From positions 4,832,749 to 4,896,748 of the forward strand of contig NC_053126.1 in NCBI RefSeq assembly GCF_010015445.1: DNA of 64,000 nt. Direction: 5' to 3'. Positions 14,101 through 26,200 of the stretch are shown in pieces. This stretch comes from Perca fluviatilis (taxonomy: Eukaryota > Chordata > Actinopteri > Perciformes > Percidae). The position numbers and the translations under genes are program-made. Under the pieces are notes generated by a model. That model worked only from the letters and a program-made list of their open reading frames with translations. It did not search any database and was not told the DNA's origin. The stretch's first letter is position 1. Every line of letters starts with the position of its first letter.

Positions 14101-17100
14101 ATTTTCGGGACTTTTTTTTTTTTTGGCAGTTTGCAGATTATCTGTATCAGCGTTGTATTTGCCCGATAAAGTTAATGAATTAAAAAGTGTTCTACTTTGG
14201 CTCGGCTACAGCTCTGTGTCTGTCCCTCTGCTCAGGTTTCACTCCCCACTGAGTCAGACTTAATGTCCCGCCCCCCCCACAACCCTATCTGACTCTCTGT
14301 TACTGGGGATTATGTTGAAAGTTTCTCATTTATGAAATAATTGCTTCAAGAATTTCAACAAAGTTCTGTTTTTGGAGTTTGTAACATTCCAAAATCTCAA
14401 TTTTCATTTTCACTGTAAATGCATATCGGTTCCAAATATCTGTTAACCGTTTCATTAACTACTAATAATCGGTCTTCAAAAACCAGTATCGGTCGATCCC
14501 TATCCATTAGTGATGGGAGGAAAGACCTTAAAACTCATCTGCAGTGGGAGGTGTTCATAACTCAACACTGTTGCACACACTATGAAATATTTTTGCATGT
14601 TTCTTGCTCCAGCTGTGTGGTTGCAGAAGATGCATTAAAATGTGCTTTAGCTGCTCTACAGTGTTTCAAGGAACAGGCCTGTTTTTGCTTTTGACGTGAT
14701 GACAGGAATAGGAAAACATGCCCTAGGTACCACAAGATGTGGCGATCCCCGATTAAGATTAGGCAACTCTTTCCACCGTACATTCCTCCCTTTGCTTATC
14801 TGTCTCTCACTAGCATGTACATTCCTCACTTTGCTTATCTGTCTCTCACTAGCATGTACATTCCTCACTTTTAAAATCTCTTACTGCCTTTGTCATCTCA
14901 TCTCCCACTGGCGTCTCATTCCCATCACTTTTTTTCCTCCCTACTGCAGCTACATGTTGTTCATTTTATTCCCTTGCTACATCATTTTGCTCAGCTCCCT
15001 CTCGGTTTACACTCTAATATAATTTCTCTGTCTGTTCTGTCATTCCTAACCACTCCTTTTCTGTATTTATACTGGCTTCCTGGCGTCAGTTGTGTTCCTC
15101 TAAGCCAGAGTACCACCCATTTTCTCCCTGTATAAGCCAGTTCATCTATGCTACTGATCTTTTTTAATCTAACACACTTCAAGGTCTGGTGACTTCCAAT
15201 AGACCGTGTAAGTTTGCAAGATATTGTGTATTACTAAATTTGATAAGCAATTTAAATGGCCTTGCATCATTAATAAACGGTGTGGCAATGTCTTTCAACA
15301 CTTGACTTTTTTTTTTTTTTTATTATTATTATTGTTGGGTATCCACAGACACAAACATATATACACAAATCATAATCACAAATAATGGCTGGATCATCAG
15401 GTGCTAGCTATAAATACAACATGAAACTTGTTTTAGAGAGCGACAGCTGCATTTTATAAGATCCCCACTCAAACTATTAGACTACTGGAGCAAGTTATGA
15501 TGTGTCAGACTCCATCATGAATGCATGCTATCTAGTCAATACTTGCTCACATGCGAGGTCAGGGAATGTTCACAGGACGACATAGAAAAAAAGGGCAGCA
15601 TCTGTTATGGAGAACCCCGAATGCGACAGTGCTTCTCCTTGTCATGTGCTCTCAGATCAGTGACCCTGCTTCAAAAGGTCAGCGACAGAGGGAAGAGGGT
15701 CAAACACTGGGGACTGTTAGAGACAACGTCCATTCTTTCTGACTCCTGTCTCCCATCACTATAGAAGAGTATTGTCTGGCCTATTACAGCATGTATGCTT
15801 CTCCTCTTCAGTTGTTTCCGTTTAGTTGAATAGATTACCTCTCTGAACAGGGTGAGTAGGGGAGTAGAGCCTAATGATACATGTACACTAGAGCTGTTAG
15901 TTGTCAGCTATTACAATTATTTTGATAATCGATTAATCGGTTTGAGTCACTTGGACAGGACAGCCAGGTGAGAGAAGGGAAGAGAGAGGGGGAGGGACAC
16001 AGGTCGGATTCGAACTCTGGACCTCTACATCGAGGCATAAACCTCTATGTTTATGTGTGCCTGCTCTACCCACTGATCCAACCCGGCCAGTGGTTTGAGT
16101 CATTTTAAAAGGGGAAAAAAAAGAAGTCAAAATTGCCTTAATCTAACTTCTTAATAGTAAATATTTTCGAGTTTCTTCTGTCCTCTTTGAGACTTAACTG
16201 AATGTCTTTGAGTGACATTTGAGGATGTCATCTTGGGCTTTGGGAAACACTGATCGACATTTTGTCACCATTTTACAGACCAAACAACACACTGAAGAGA
16301 AAGAAAATAATCAACAGGTTAATAGTTTGAAAATAAGGAAAATAAATCGTTAAATAATGGTGAAAATGGTCATTAGTTGCAACACACTCACTGGGATGAC
16401 AATTCCTGCATTACAATGGTTTAGAGAAACAATACCTCTTGGCTACTTTCTAAAAAAACATTTGCATGGTTTTCTTGGGAGTGTCTTTGTGCAAACAGGG
16501 GGTATGTGTCACAGCTGGCTGTAAAAACTGACACATGCAGTACAAGCTACATGCTAATGACACTTCCTGCTACCCACCTGCATCAGGGTCTGAGACCTGC
16601 ACAATCAGTGACATCAGCTTTTAAATAACTTACAAAAAATGTTTTTTTTCACAAAAGCCTTTTACTTATTTAACCACACCGTTTTATTTTCAATTTGTTT
16701 ATTATAATTGGATATTACAGTCTTCTGTTTTCTGTATTATATTCCATGTCATTTCTGTACAACTTAAATTGCCTGATTCTATTTGCCTGTGTCCTAAAAA
16801 AATTTATCCTGGTTCAAACATGTAGCACTTTGTTTTGAAAAGTGCTTTATTAATAAAGTTTATTAATCACAAGTATTAGTATTACTGTAAACAACAGATG
16901 GAACCAGCTACAGCACACGTGGAAACCAGTATTTTTTTTTAGACTTGCATAACTTTTAACTTAATTTAGTACTTGGGCATGTAAGTTACAACACATCACT
17001 GTAAGGCACGTTTGCCCACTTTAGCTTTAACGTGCACACCCCTCGAGTAAAACAAACGCTAACCACAAAAATCCATCAAAAACTAGCTTACAATGACCTT

Positions 17101-17259
17101 TCTTAACAATAAACCATAAACCAAAAGGAAGATACGTTAATGTTCAGCTCCTCGGCCACAGACCATTAACAAATGTAACACATATATGCAATAATGTATA
17201 CATTCAGGAAGGAGTGACAGGAAAAACAAAACAGTTTTAAAGGTGCAACTTACCGTCAT
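614..17259 (-). CDS. triobp: TRIOBP short (TRIOBP-1/Tara-like) isoform from an internal first exon
   Basis: A two-codon coding exon, Met-Thr (17259-17254), ends at a strong donor (GTAAGT) and joins in phase 0 to the exon 13116-13060, which starts [12 protein letters not shown]. The result begins [14 protein letters not shown], as in mammalian TRIOBP-1. The downstream exons are those of the long form, giving about 545 residues: PH domain roughly residues 3-110, Ser/Pro-rich spacer to about 258, then coiled coil to the C-terminus. The short form stabilises F-actin and is broadly expressed in mammals. The long form reaches the same exon from 18593-18522, also in phase 0, so the two are promoter alternatives. 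Confidence 0.9.
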
Positions 17260-20200
17260 GATATCAGGATCCAGAGAGGGTCAAATAAAGACAAAACAAA
17301 GGTAGCGTTACCCCCACGCAGATAAACCCCCTTTTTGCGGTCAGGTTCACGAACTCAGCTTAGCTAAAGCTCTCGTGTAAAAAAAGACAACTTAACTTTC
17401 TCGCAGGACCCTGGCGTTACGCGAAATCTGATAAAACCCCGCCATTCATACCCACGTTAACTTAATCAAGCGCACCCCCCAACGTCCACAGTAGATTTAC
17501 TAATGCAGCCTTAAGGGGAAAGTACCTTCACCCGACTAAAATACGAACAAGCTGTACGTGTTTAGAAGTAATAATTTTACAACTTGTCTGACAAGTCGTG
17601 GTAAGCTAACGTTACACTTCTGCCCCTCGGCTGTGTCTTTGCTCGCTGCTGCTCTGTCTGCCACTTCCTGGGCGGATCCGCGAAGATCGTTTGAGAAAAC
17701 AAGCCTACTTAAAGCACACTTTGCTGGGCTCTAAAACCGGTGTCAGGGGACCTCCAGGGGCTGTGAGGCGGGGGGCGTCCAGTGGGGTCCCCAGAGCAAC
17801 ATGACGTATAATATAGCTCCGGCTAATTGTACCCACAACAACAAGTTATCATAATAAAGAAAACGCATACACATGTTTAATATGAGGTGTCACTCCCTCC
17901 CTATCCTCGGGACCAAACCTGATAGTCCAAAACTTTCCAAACACACAGAACACATTTACTTGCTATAATTTTCCAGGCTGAAAATTGTTAGGGCTTGCAA
18001 ACAAAGTGGCACTCCCCCCTCTAAAATCGTCTCTTGGTAGCTATTGGTTTCAGTTCAGGAATTTCAACACATGCCCCAGCAGACCATACTTGACAAAGCT
18101 CAGTCAGTCTTATGAAATGCCTGAAGGGTGTTGGTGAAGTATATAGACGCACAGCAACCAGAGTTGAAGTGTAGATATACTGTAGATAATGGCAGCAGGT
18201 TAGGGTGCCAAGTACATCAAATCTTTACAGTTATAGACAGGATCTGTGTGAACACTGGACAAGCTGCCAGCACGTCTAGTAAATATGTAACAGAAAGATA
18301 TATTGAAATAGACTCAACGGCAATAAACTTGAATTGAACCGTGTGTGCTATATGGGTTGATTTATGCTCATTACAGATATTAGTGTTAGGAAAATAAACT
18401 GTAACTCTGCCCTCCATATGACACAGTGGAAGAGAGGTTGTTTCCACATACATATACTAAAGAAACACACACACACACACAAACACACATTTACTGTAAA
18501 CACACCGGCTGCGTCACATACCTGCATGTGTTCTGATCTGTGCTGGTTACCTTTCCAAGCACTGCCCTCATCAGCTGTGGGACTGCCAGACCTCTGGAAA
18601 GAAACAGCTTGTTGGTGTTATGAAGATAATCGATATGTCCGACTTAGCAAACATAGAAACCTCCAGAGTCTCACGTCCACAGACTTATGTTTTTCAAATG
18701 TGGTGTTTGGTATGGGGAAGAGGTGGTTAAGCATTAACAAAATATTCAGGTGAAAACCACAGCGATGCAATTCCACTGCAATGGATTATATTGTGCAGAG
18801 GGGGGGGGGGAGGTGCTTAATGCAGAGTACACAACACTGGAGAGTTTTAATTCTCAATTCCCAGCCCCTTCTACACTGTTTCCCAATGGCGCGAGGTGGT
18901 TATGACGGGCGCCAGTGCAAGCTACACTACCAGCTGCAGCTTTTAGGTTTGAAAGGTATGGCCGCTCACTTAGCTTGCAGATGTACTCAGCTTGTCAATC
19001 ATGACAGTTTTTGGTGCTCTAACTAGCAACTGTATATCGTCTCGTCACACGATCAAATAGAGACTTGACATTGGACAACATCCACATATATATATTACCC
19101 AGAAATCATTATTGCATATCTGTATATGACAAAAATAAAGTTTTTTAGATTGCTACTGACTATTTTACGAAAAGACTGAAAACCGTGACTTCTACGCCCC
19201 TGCTGTTGCTTTGAAATCTCAAAAATCCAATAACGGTCTTAGTCAGTGCATTACCAGTTTTGTTACATGTAATATTCCCCCGGTGATGTTTAGTTTTATC
19301 ATGGTTACTCTAATAAAACATTTGTTTAGACAGCTTAATCAAACAGCTTAGTTAAGTAAAAAGATTTTCATCCTTAAATAAAACTTGATTTCACCCCAAC
19401 CAGCCTACCTGCAATGAGGTGGAGGAGTGAGCACGAGAAAGATACCCACAGTGCCAGTCTCTCTCAGTGTCCCCTGTATCTTCCCAATCTCTGGAGGGAT
19501 GCTTGCTCAGGGAGTGGCTGGAACAGTACAAACAGGTTATCAGGGTGTCTGATTTGGTCAAATGTATTAATTCGATCTACATTACATTAAAGGTGCAGTA
19601 GGTAAGACTCATAAAACTACATTTCTGTCATATTTGCTGAAACTGACCCTATGTTCCAGTAGAATTACATGAAGCAGGTCATTAAAAAATGCTCCTCTGG
19701 CACCAGCTACAGCCTGTAGTGTAATTTTCAAAAATCCACCGCTCCCTGTTCAGATGCACCAATCAGGGCCTGGGGGGGGTGTCTAACTGCGTGTCAATCA
19801 CTGCTCATGCACACACATTCATTCTCCCTTGTGGGGGGAGGGGCTTAGGAGACCGGTTTGGGCTTTAGCAGAAAGGCGGGGAGGGACTGAGAAGTTGTCA
19901 ATGTTCACATTTTTTGGCTAAGTCCTGGATCTTCACAATCCTACCTACAGCACCTTTAAATACCATGAAATTACATGTAACTGGCATATTTCACAAAGTA
20001 ATGTTAACTGACTTAAACTCAGTGGTGGAATGTAACTAAGTACATTTACTCAAGTTCAGTCCAAATTTTAGGTACTTGTACTCAGTCTTGTATAAAGTAC
20101 TTGAAAGCAATACTTGAGTAATAGTACAAGTATCTCACCAGACTTTGGTAGAAGTTAAAGTCTCCTTTTAGAATATTACTTGAGTAAAAGTCTTAAAGTA

Positions 20201-23200
20201 TCTGATGTTTACTGTACTTAAGTATCAAAAGTCATTTTCTGATGTTAAATGTACTTAAGTATTAGAAATAAAAGTAAAAGTACAAAAAACTTTGATTATG
20301 AACTTTTTGGCCAAAAGTGTGTAACGCTATCTTCATCACCACTGTTGTCGTGGTGATCATCGTCTGTTACCATGGCGGCAGAGCCTGCAGCAGGTGCTTC
20401 CATGACACTATCAGTCATTACGCTGCCCCCTCTTCTTCTTTAGTTTTGGCCCATGTTTTTTTTTTTTTTTTGTCAATTGGCAACAAACAGGCATTAGGTC
20501 ACCAACTGGAATGGAAGGTGCGTTATCTTGGCAATTTAGGAGCAATGATTCGCCAAACCTGCTTTTTTCCATCGTAACAAATTTCTTCTGATTTTATTTT
20601 GTAGTAACGAGTCACCAAGATGCTCAGGGGAGATGTAGTGGAGTAAAAGTATACATGTTATTTAGGAAATGTAGTGGAATAAAAGTAAAAGTTTCCAGAA
20701 CTATAAATAATTAAGTACAGATACGTGAAAATTCTACTTAAAGCTACATTTTCTCCCATCTAGCGGTGAAATTGTATACGACAACCAACTGAATATTACT
20801 TTCTAGCCCTTCCTCCACGAAATTAGTTCTTAGTATCTCCATGTTTACACGCAGCTGTTCTAGCCACTCCAATATTGACTTTGCTCTGGTTGCTTTGCCT
20901 GTCGCGTTGTCGTTTTAATTCTCTTTTGCGCTTCCCTGGCGAGTAATCTCCCCCTGGCATTCGTCACGGTGCCACTAGGTACACAAACTGTTTCTTCTCA
21001 ACAGTTACACTTGCACACATTGATATTCATGTATTGTAAGTTTTGTTTGCACTCTTTATATTGTTGTTTTCAGTTGTCTGTATCTGTCTAGCCCATGCTA
21101 ATGTCCTGTACCAATGTTTTTGTCCTCATGTGCCGTAACTGTATTGTTGTTTTCAGCTGTCTGAATCTGTCTAGTCCGTGCAGATGTCCTGTACAAATGT
21201 TTCTGTCCTTATGTACTGTAAGTTGTGTGTCTAATGTTTTATGTTTCTGCAAAACAGGAACCTGCTGGAAACCAGTTTTTAAACTGAGTCAGGCCCGTTT
21301 ATATTGTAGCTTAAATGTTACTTTTAACTTTCCTGTATAATAAATGAAAGAAGGTGTAAGAGGGCGAAATGCGGAGGTATGTCCCTCTTTGGCTAATGGA
21401 TTTTAAAGATGGAGGCGCAACATGGCTGCCGTCATTCCAGCGAGTCGCTCCTATGTACTCTGAATGATTCTGAATGTCAGATTCTACGCTTACGAGAATA
21501 CTTTGATTAGTTGGTGGAAGTAATTACACATGAATGAGCACATATTTGTGAAAGAACAAAGTTTTTTTTGCTAAGAATCAACTCAAAAAATTACACAATA
21601 TAGGTTTAAGTACAGTAGCGAAGTATTTGTACTTCGTTACATTACAACACTGCTTGTACTTTACTTGAGTCTTTTCTTTTCGTGCCACTTTCTACTTCTA
21701 CTCCACTACATCTCAGAGAGAAATATTGTAATTTTTACTCCACTACATTAATTTGACAGCTTTAGTTACTAGTTACTTTACAAATTAAGATTTTTGCACA
21801 CAAAACACATATAGTTTAAAAAAACTGTGTTTTATTATAAATTAAACTACCCAACAATACACAGGCCTACAAGTCCAGCTGAAATGATCAGCCAATGAAA
21901 CACTTGACTGATGATTGACAGTTGACTGTTTTCTTTGTTTCCAGTTTTTCTGCATTGAGTACTTACTTTAAGTAACATTTTCAATGCAGGACTTTTACTT
22001 GAGTATTTTTACAGTGTGGTATTAGTATTATTTTTTTTTAATAGACAGGAAAGGGGAGAGAGAGAGGGGGAAGACATGCAGCAAATGGCTACAGGCCGAT
22101 TCGAACCCTGAGCCGCTGCGTTGAGGACCGAGCCTCTGCACATGGCGCCCGATCCACCAGGTGAGCTAACCAGGCGCCCGTAGTATTGGTACTTTAACTT
22201 AAGTAAAGGATCTGAATACTTCTTCCACCACTGCTTAAATCAGAGTTTAAATATTTATATTTACACCACAAAGTGGTATATTTATATACCACTTTGTGGT
22301 GTATGAGAGTCTCACCTAGCTGGTTTATAGAGCTCCTGTCTCCGAGAAGGCTGCTGGTTCTGAGGCACCCCCATGTGGCCCGGCTCTTCTCTCTGATGGA
22401 TAATTTTGATTTTCGGGACGTCGGCTATCATGGCGTACTCCTCCCTGTTCCGTCCTGTGGACCCCACCGACAGTTGGCCCGACTCCGAGGACTCCATGGA
22501 GCTCTGGGAGGAGGTGTGCCTCCGAATTTCAATCGGAGGTGAAGGAGAATGGCTCTGTGTGCGGTTGGAGGGCCTCTTGTCACTAGGGGACGGGCAGTGG
22601 TCTTCATGGCCGCGTCGACCAACGCCAGATCTGATGCCACCGGGGTTCCTGGGTGTATCCAAGGTGACGAAAGCCGTTCTGCTGCCATTTGTGGTCTGTC
22701 TGGAGGGTGAAGCGGCACGAGATAACGAGGAGCTGCGGAGCGAAGAAGTTGACTCCCGCCAAGAGCGTGGTGAGCGATTGGAGTCAGATTTTGAGTCGTG
22801 GTAGGTGTTTTTTCTCTGGAAGGAATGGCTGGAATCGCCATTAGTAGCATTCCTGAGGATTGAGTAGCCTGGCGCGTCACTGTTGCCTTTTTTAGCCGGG
22901 GAAGAGTTGCGGCTGCTGTGATTCTTGCTATTAAGGGAGCTGCTAGTTTCTGTTCTCCGCAGTGAGCGCTGGTCAGGAGCATCATAGCTTTTCCTCGAAG
23001 GCAACGAACCGTGGCTGTCACGACTTTTGACAGAACTGACTGCTTCAGACTTGCGCAGCAGGGACTGAGAAGGAGCTTCGTGGCTTCTCCTCGAAGGGGA
23101 GGAGTGACGGCTTTCACGACTACGGCCATGAAGAGAACCGCCGGTGTCTGTTTTCCTGAGCTGATACTGAGTCGGGGTTTCGCGGCCTCTTCTTCCCGGA

Positions 23201-26200
23201 GAGGAACATCGGCTGTCGTGACCTCGACTGCCGCTGACAGCGCTCGACTCGGTCTTACGGAGCGCGGAGTGTCTTGTGTCATAACCTCGTCTGGGTGGAG
23301 ACACGGTGGGGCTCTCATGTTCACGGTCATTCGGTTCATTCTTAGCTGTTGGGGTACGTAGCAGAGCCTGGCTTTCGATATCATAGCCTTCTCTTATGGG
23401 GGAGCCACAGCGTCCGTGGTGACTATGTCCGCTGAGAGACATCACTGATTCAGATTTACGAAGGGGGGATTGGCTAGACGAGCTGTAATTTCTCCTTGGC
23501 GGCGAGTATTTCTGATTGTCACGCAGACTGTCAGAAGTTCTCCTGGGTGGAGAGGAAGTACGACTGTTGCGCCCGCGTCCGTGAGATGAAGTGCTGGTGA
23601 TTTCAGTTTTGCGGAGAGACATTTGGCCTGAAGGGTTAAAGTCCCTCCTTGAGGGAGAAACGCTTCTGCTGTCACGACTCCCTCGACTCAAAGACCCGCT
23701 TACTTCGGTTTTCTTCAAGGCACTCCTAAAATCAGAAACCGTGCTTGACTGGTTCGCGACTGAACCAGCGAATGATTTAAAGTTTCTCGGCAGAGTTCCT
23801 GACTCAGCACGTCGGCCGTGTGCGCTTTGCAAGGAGATCCTGGATCCTAGCTCCGTCCGCTGAGACCCCCCTCCGCCGTCAAAGTTATGCCTGCCGAGGG
23901 AAGCCACAGACTCGCTGCGTCTGAATGGTAGGTTTCCACGCGAGGGAGAGGAAGACCGAGACTGCAGGGCGGAGGCCTGCCTGGAGGACTCCAACCGTCC
24001 TGACTGTTGGTAGGAAGAGACGGGAGAGGAAGCGGTCCCACGGCCATATGAACCGCCGAAACCTTTTCGCCCGGTGGAGGCCAGCGACTCCGCTATCTTA
24101 AAAGGAGTGGGACTCGGAGAGCGGGGGCCAACTTGGGCCTCGACCTCAACGGCAATTTCATAAGGGTCAGGAGGCGGGATTTCCTCAGGCAGGTCCTCAT
24201 CTAGAGCGTCCGGCGCCAGCCTTTCAGACGCCACACCGAGATTAGGGTTTCTGAAGGGGATGGTGTCTTTGGGCTCGATGCTTCTCCTGCTGAAGATAGG
24301 ATGTCCTCTTTCAAAATGGCGGTAGGGAGCAGGCGGGCTGTTATCTTGGAGCGAGCGGGCACCTGCTGCCCTCCCCAGGGAGAAGTACCCACTTTCACGC
24401 TTCTGTCTGTTTTCTTTTAACCCTGGAAGAAGGGGGTAAGAAGGAGGGGTAACAGAGATGCACACATCAAAGATCAACTACTGAGCAACTACCAGAGGTT
24501 ATCCTGACACAAACTGAGCTATATTGTATTACTGATAATTGCTCTGGGACACCTCAGCTGGTGACATCAAACAGTATTGCCAAGTAAAGAACACCTTTGG
24601 CTGAAACTGGATATGGATCGGTCAATTGCCGTAAGTCATAGGTTTACTGAAGGCTCCAACTACTGATGCGCAGGTCAGGACTCATACTTAGAAAGTTCAA
24701 ATGAGAGATCTGGTTGTAATGGTACATTTCGCCAAACAATGCTTCTATTTTTCAGTGCATCTTCTTCGACCAACTCTTTCTAATGTATCCTATCTGCCAA
24801 GAAACTAATAAAGCAACTGACAAATGCAACAATAAACGAGGTCAGCGTTCACGAACCTGATTGACTGCTGAAATTGTCTCTGCTCCGAGCTTCGTCCATC
24901 CAGGCCCGAGGGTTGGGCCGATGGGGTGGAGGATCAAGCCGGGTCATGCTGAGTTTGGTCGAACGACGACGGATCGGCAGGTATTCGTCCTCTGTGCTGA
25001 GCGAGCCACTGAACTCTTGGTAGTCACGACCGCTACGTGGAAGAGGAGACGGGAGAAGAATGACGAGAGAAGAGATGGAAAGGTGAGAGATTGAGAAGAG
25101 GGGAGAAAAGTAAGAGGCAAAAAAAGGAATGGAGAGAACAATCAAATCGGTATAATATCAATTTCATAGAGTAGAGATGGAAAGGTGAGAGATTGAGAAG
25201 AGGGGAGAAAAGCATGAGGCAAAAGAAGGAAGAGAGAGAACAATTAAATCGGTATAATATCAATTTCATAGAGTAACAATGCAAGTGCATCATGCAACAT
25301 GAAAGTTATAGGTCAGGGAACATGGTGCACAGAACTGGTGAGACTGATACAGGACTGTGGTGACAATCTAGCACACAAACATTATACTCCAAAAGGACTT
25401 AATATTACCATCCTGTGCGCCTACCTGTCGGTGCTGTCGTCGTCGCCGTCACAGATGTAAAGCTCGCAGTCTGGGCTCAGGATGCACAAAGAGCTCTCCC
25501 CATAACCCGGACGGCCTCCGCTGACATCACAGTAGCTGCTCACCACCGACAGACCGTCAGAATCCTCCTGATAGGGTGACAAGGTAAGACACGGGCCAAT
25601 TACAGCGAACTCCGTCTCTCTCCGAGTCACAGAGCAAGTCTGTATTTCCCAAAGAAAGGCAATGCTTACCAAAAATGTAAATACGACAGCCTTAACAGAT
25701 AGAAAACGTTCACATACACACTGCCTTTGTGTCAGAGTAGGAGGGCACACACATTAACATCCTAAAATCTGTGAGTAAAGGGTGAGCTGAATAGTGTCTG
25801 TCCCCTCTGTCCTCTCTGACACACAGTCACATGTTCAGCCCGCTGTTCGATTAGGGTTACACCTCTGTAACTCGACCTGGCTCATGGCTTCCCTCATTCA
25901 TTTTTCATCACTTTTTTTTCTTGCCATAAAACCTTCTCTAAGCTATAAGATGTCTTAAAAAGGATCTAAAACGTGGCCGGGTTAGCTCAGTTGGTAGAGC
26001 AGGCGCACATATGTAGAGGTGTAGAAGGTCCAGGGTTAGAGTCCGGCCTGTGACTATTTCCTGCATGTCTTTCCCCCTCTCTCTTCCCCTTTAATGTCTA
26101 GCTGTTCTATCCATTAAAGGCGGAAATGCCCCCCAAAAAAGAATCTTTAAAAAGGATCTAAAACTATGACTTGACTGTCTGTAAAATGTCAGAAACGGGC

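Larger units (their letters stand above)
20030..22233. mobile_element. Composite hAT-like element with three nested insertions
   Basis: Ends CAGTGGTGGAATGTAAC and CTTCCACCACTG, with octamers CTTAAACT (20022-20029) and CTTAAATC (22234-22241). The AAGTACATTTACTCAAGT-type body is a well-known teleost repeat. Nested in it are a TTAA MITE (20742-21605), a further insert inside that MITE (about 20984-21345), and a SINE (about 22031-22186). Confidence 0.75.

Noticed and set aside
14656..14868. Frame with a repeated [10 protein letters not shown] peptide
   Set aside because: It is the translation of a 40-bp tandem duplication in an intron.
22406..24398. Several frames on both strands over the giant triobp exon
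   Set aside because: Shadows of the 701-codon Ser/Arg-rich frame; they lack splice-consistent ends and family resemblance.
25973..26060. Possible tRNA gene
   Set aside because: Box A and a box-B-like segment are present, but this is the head of a SINE with an 18-bp target duplication. The cloverleaf is degraded and five other copies share the same body.
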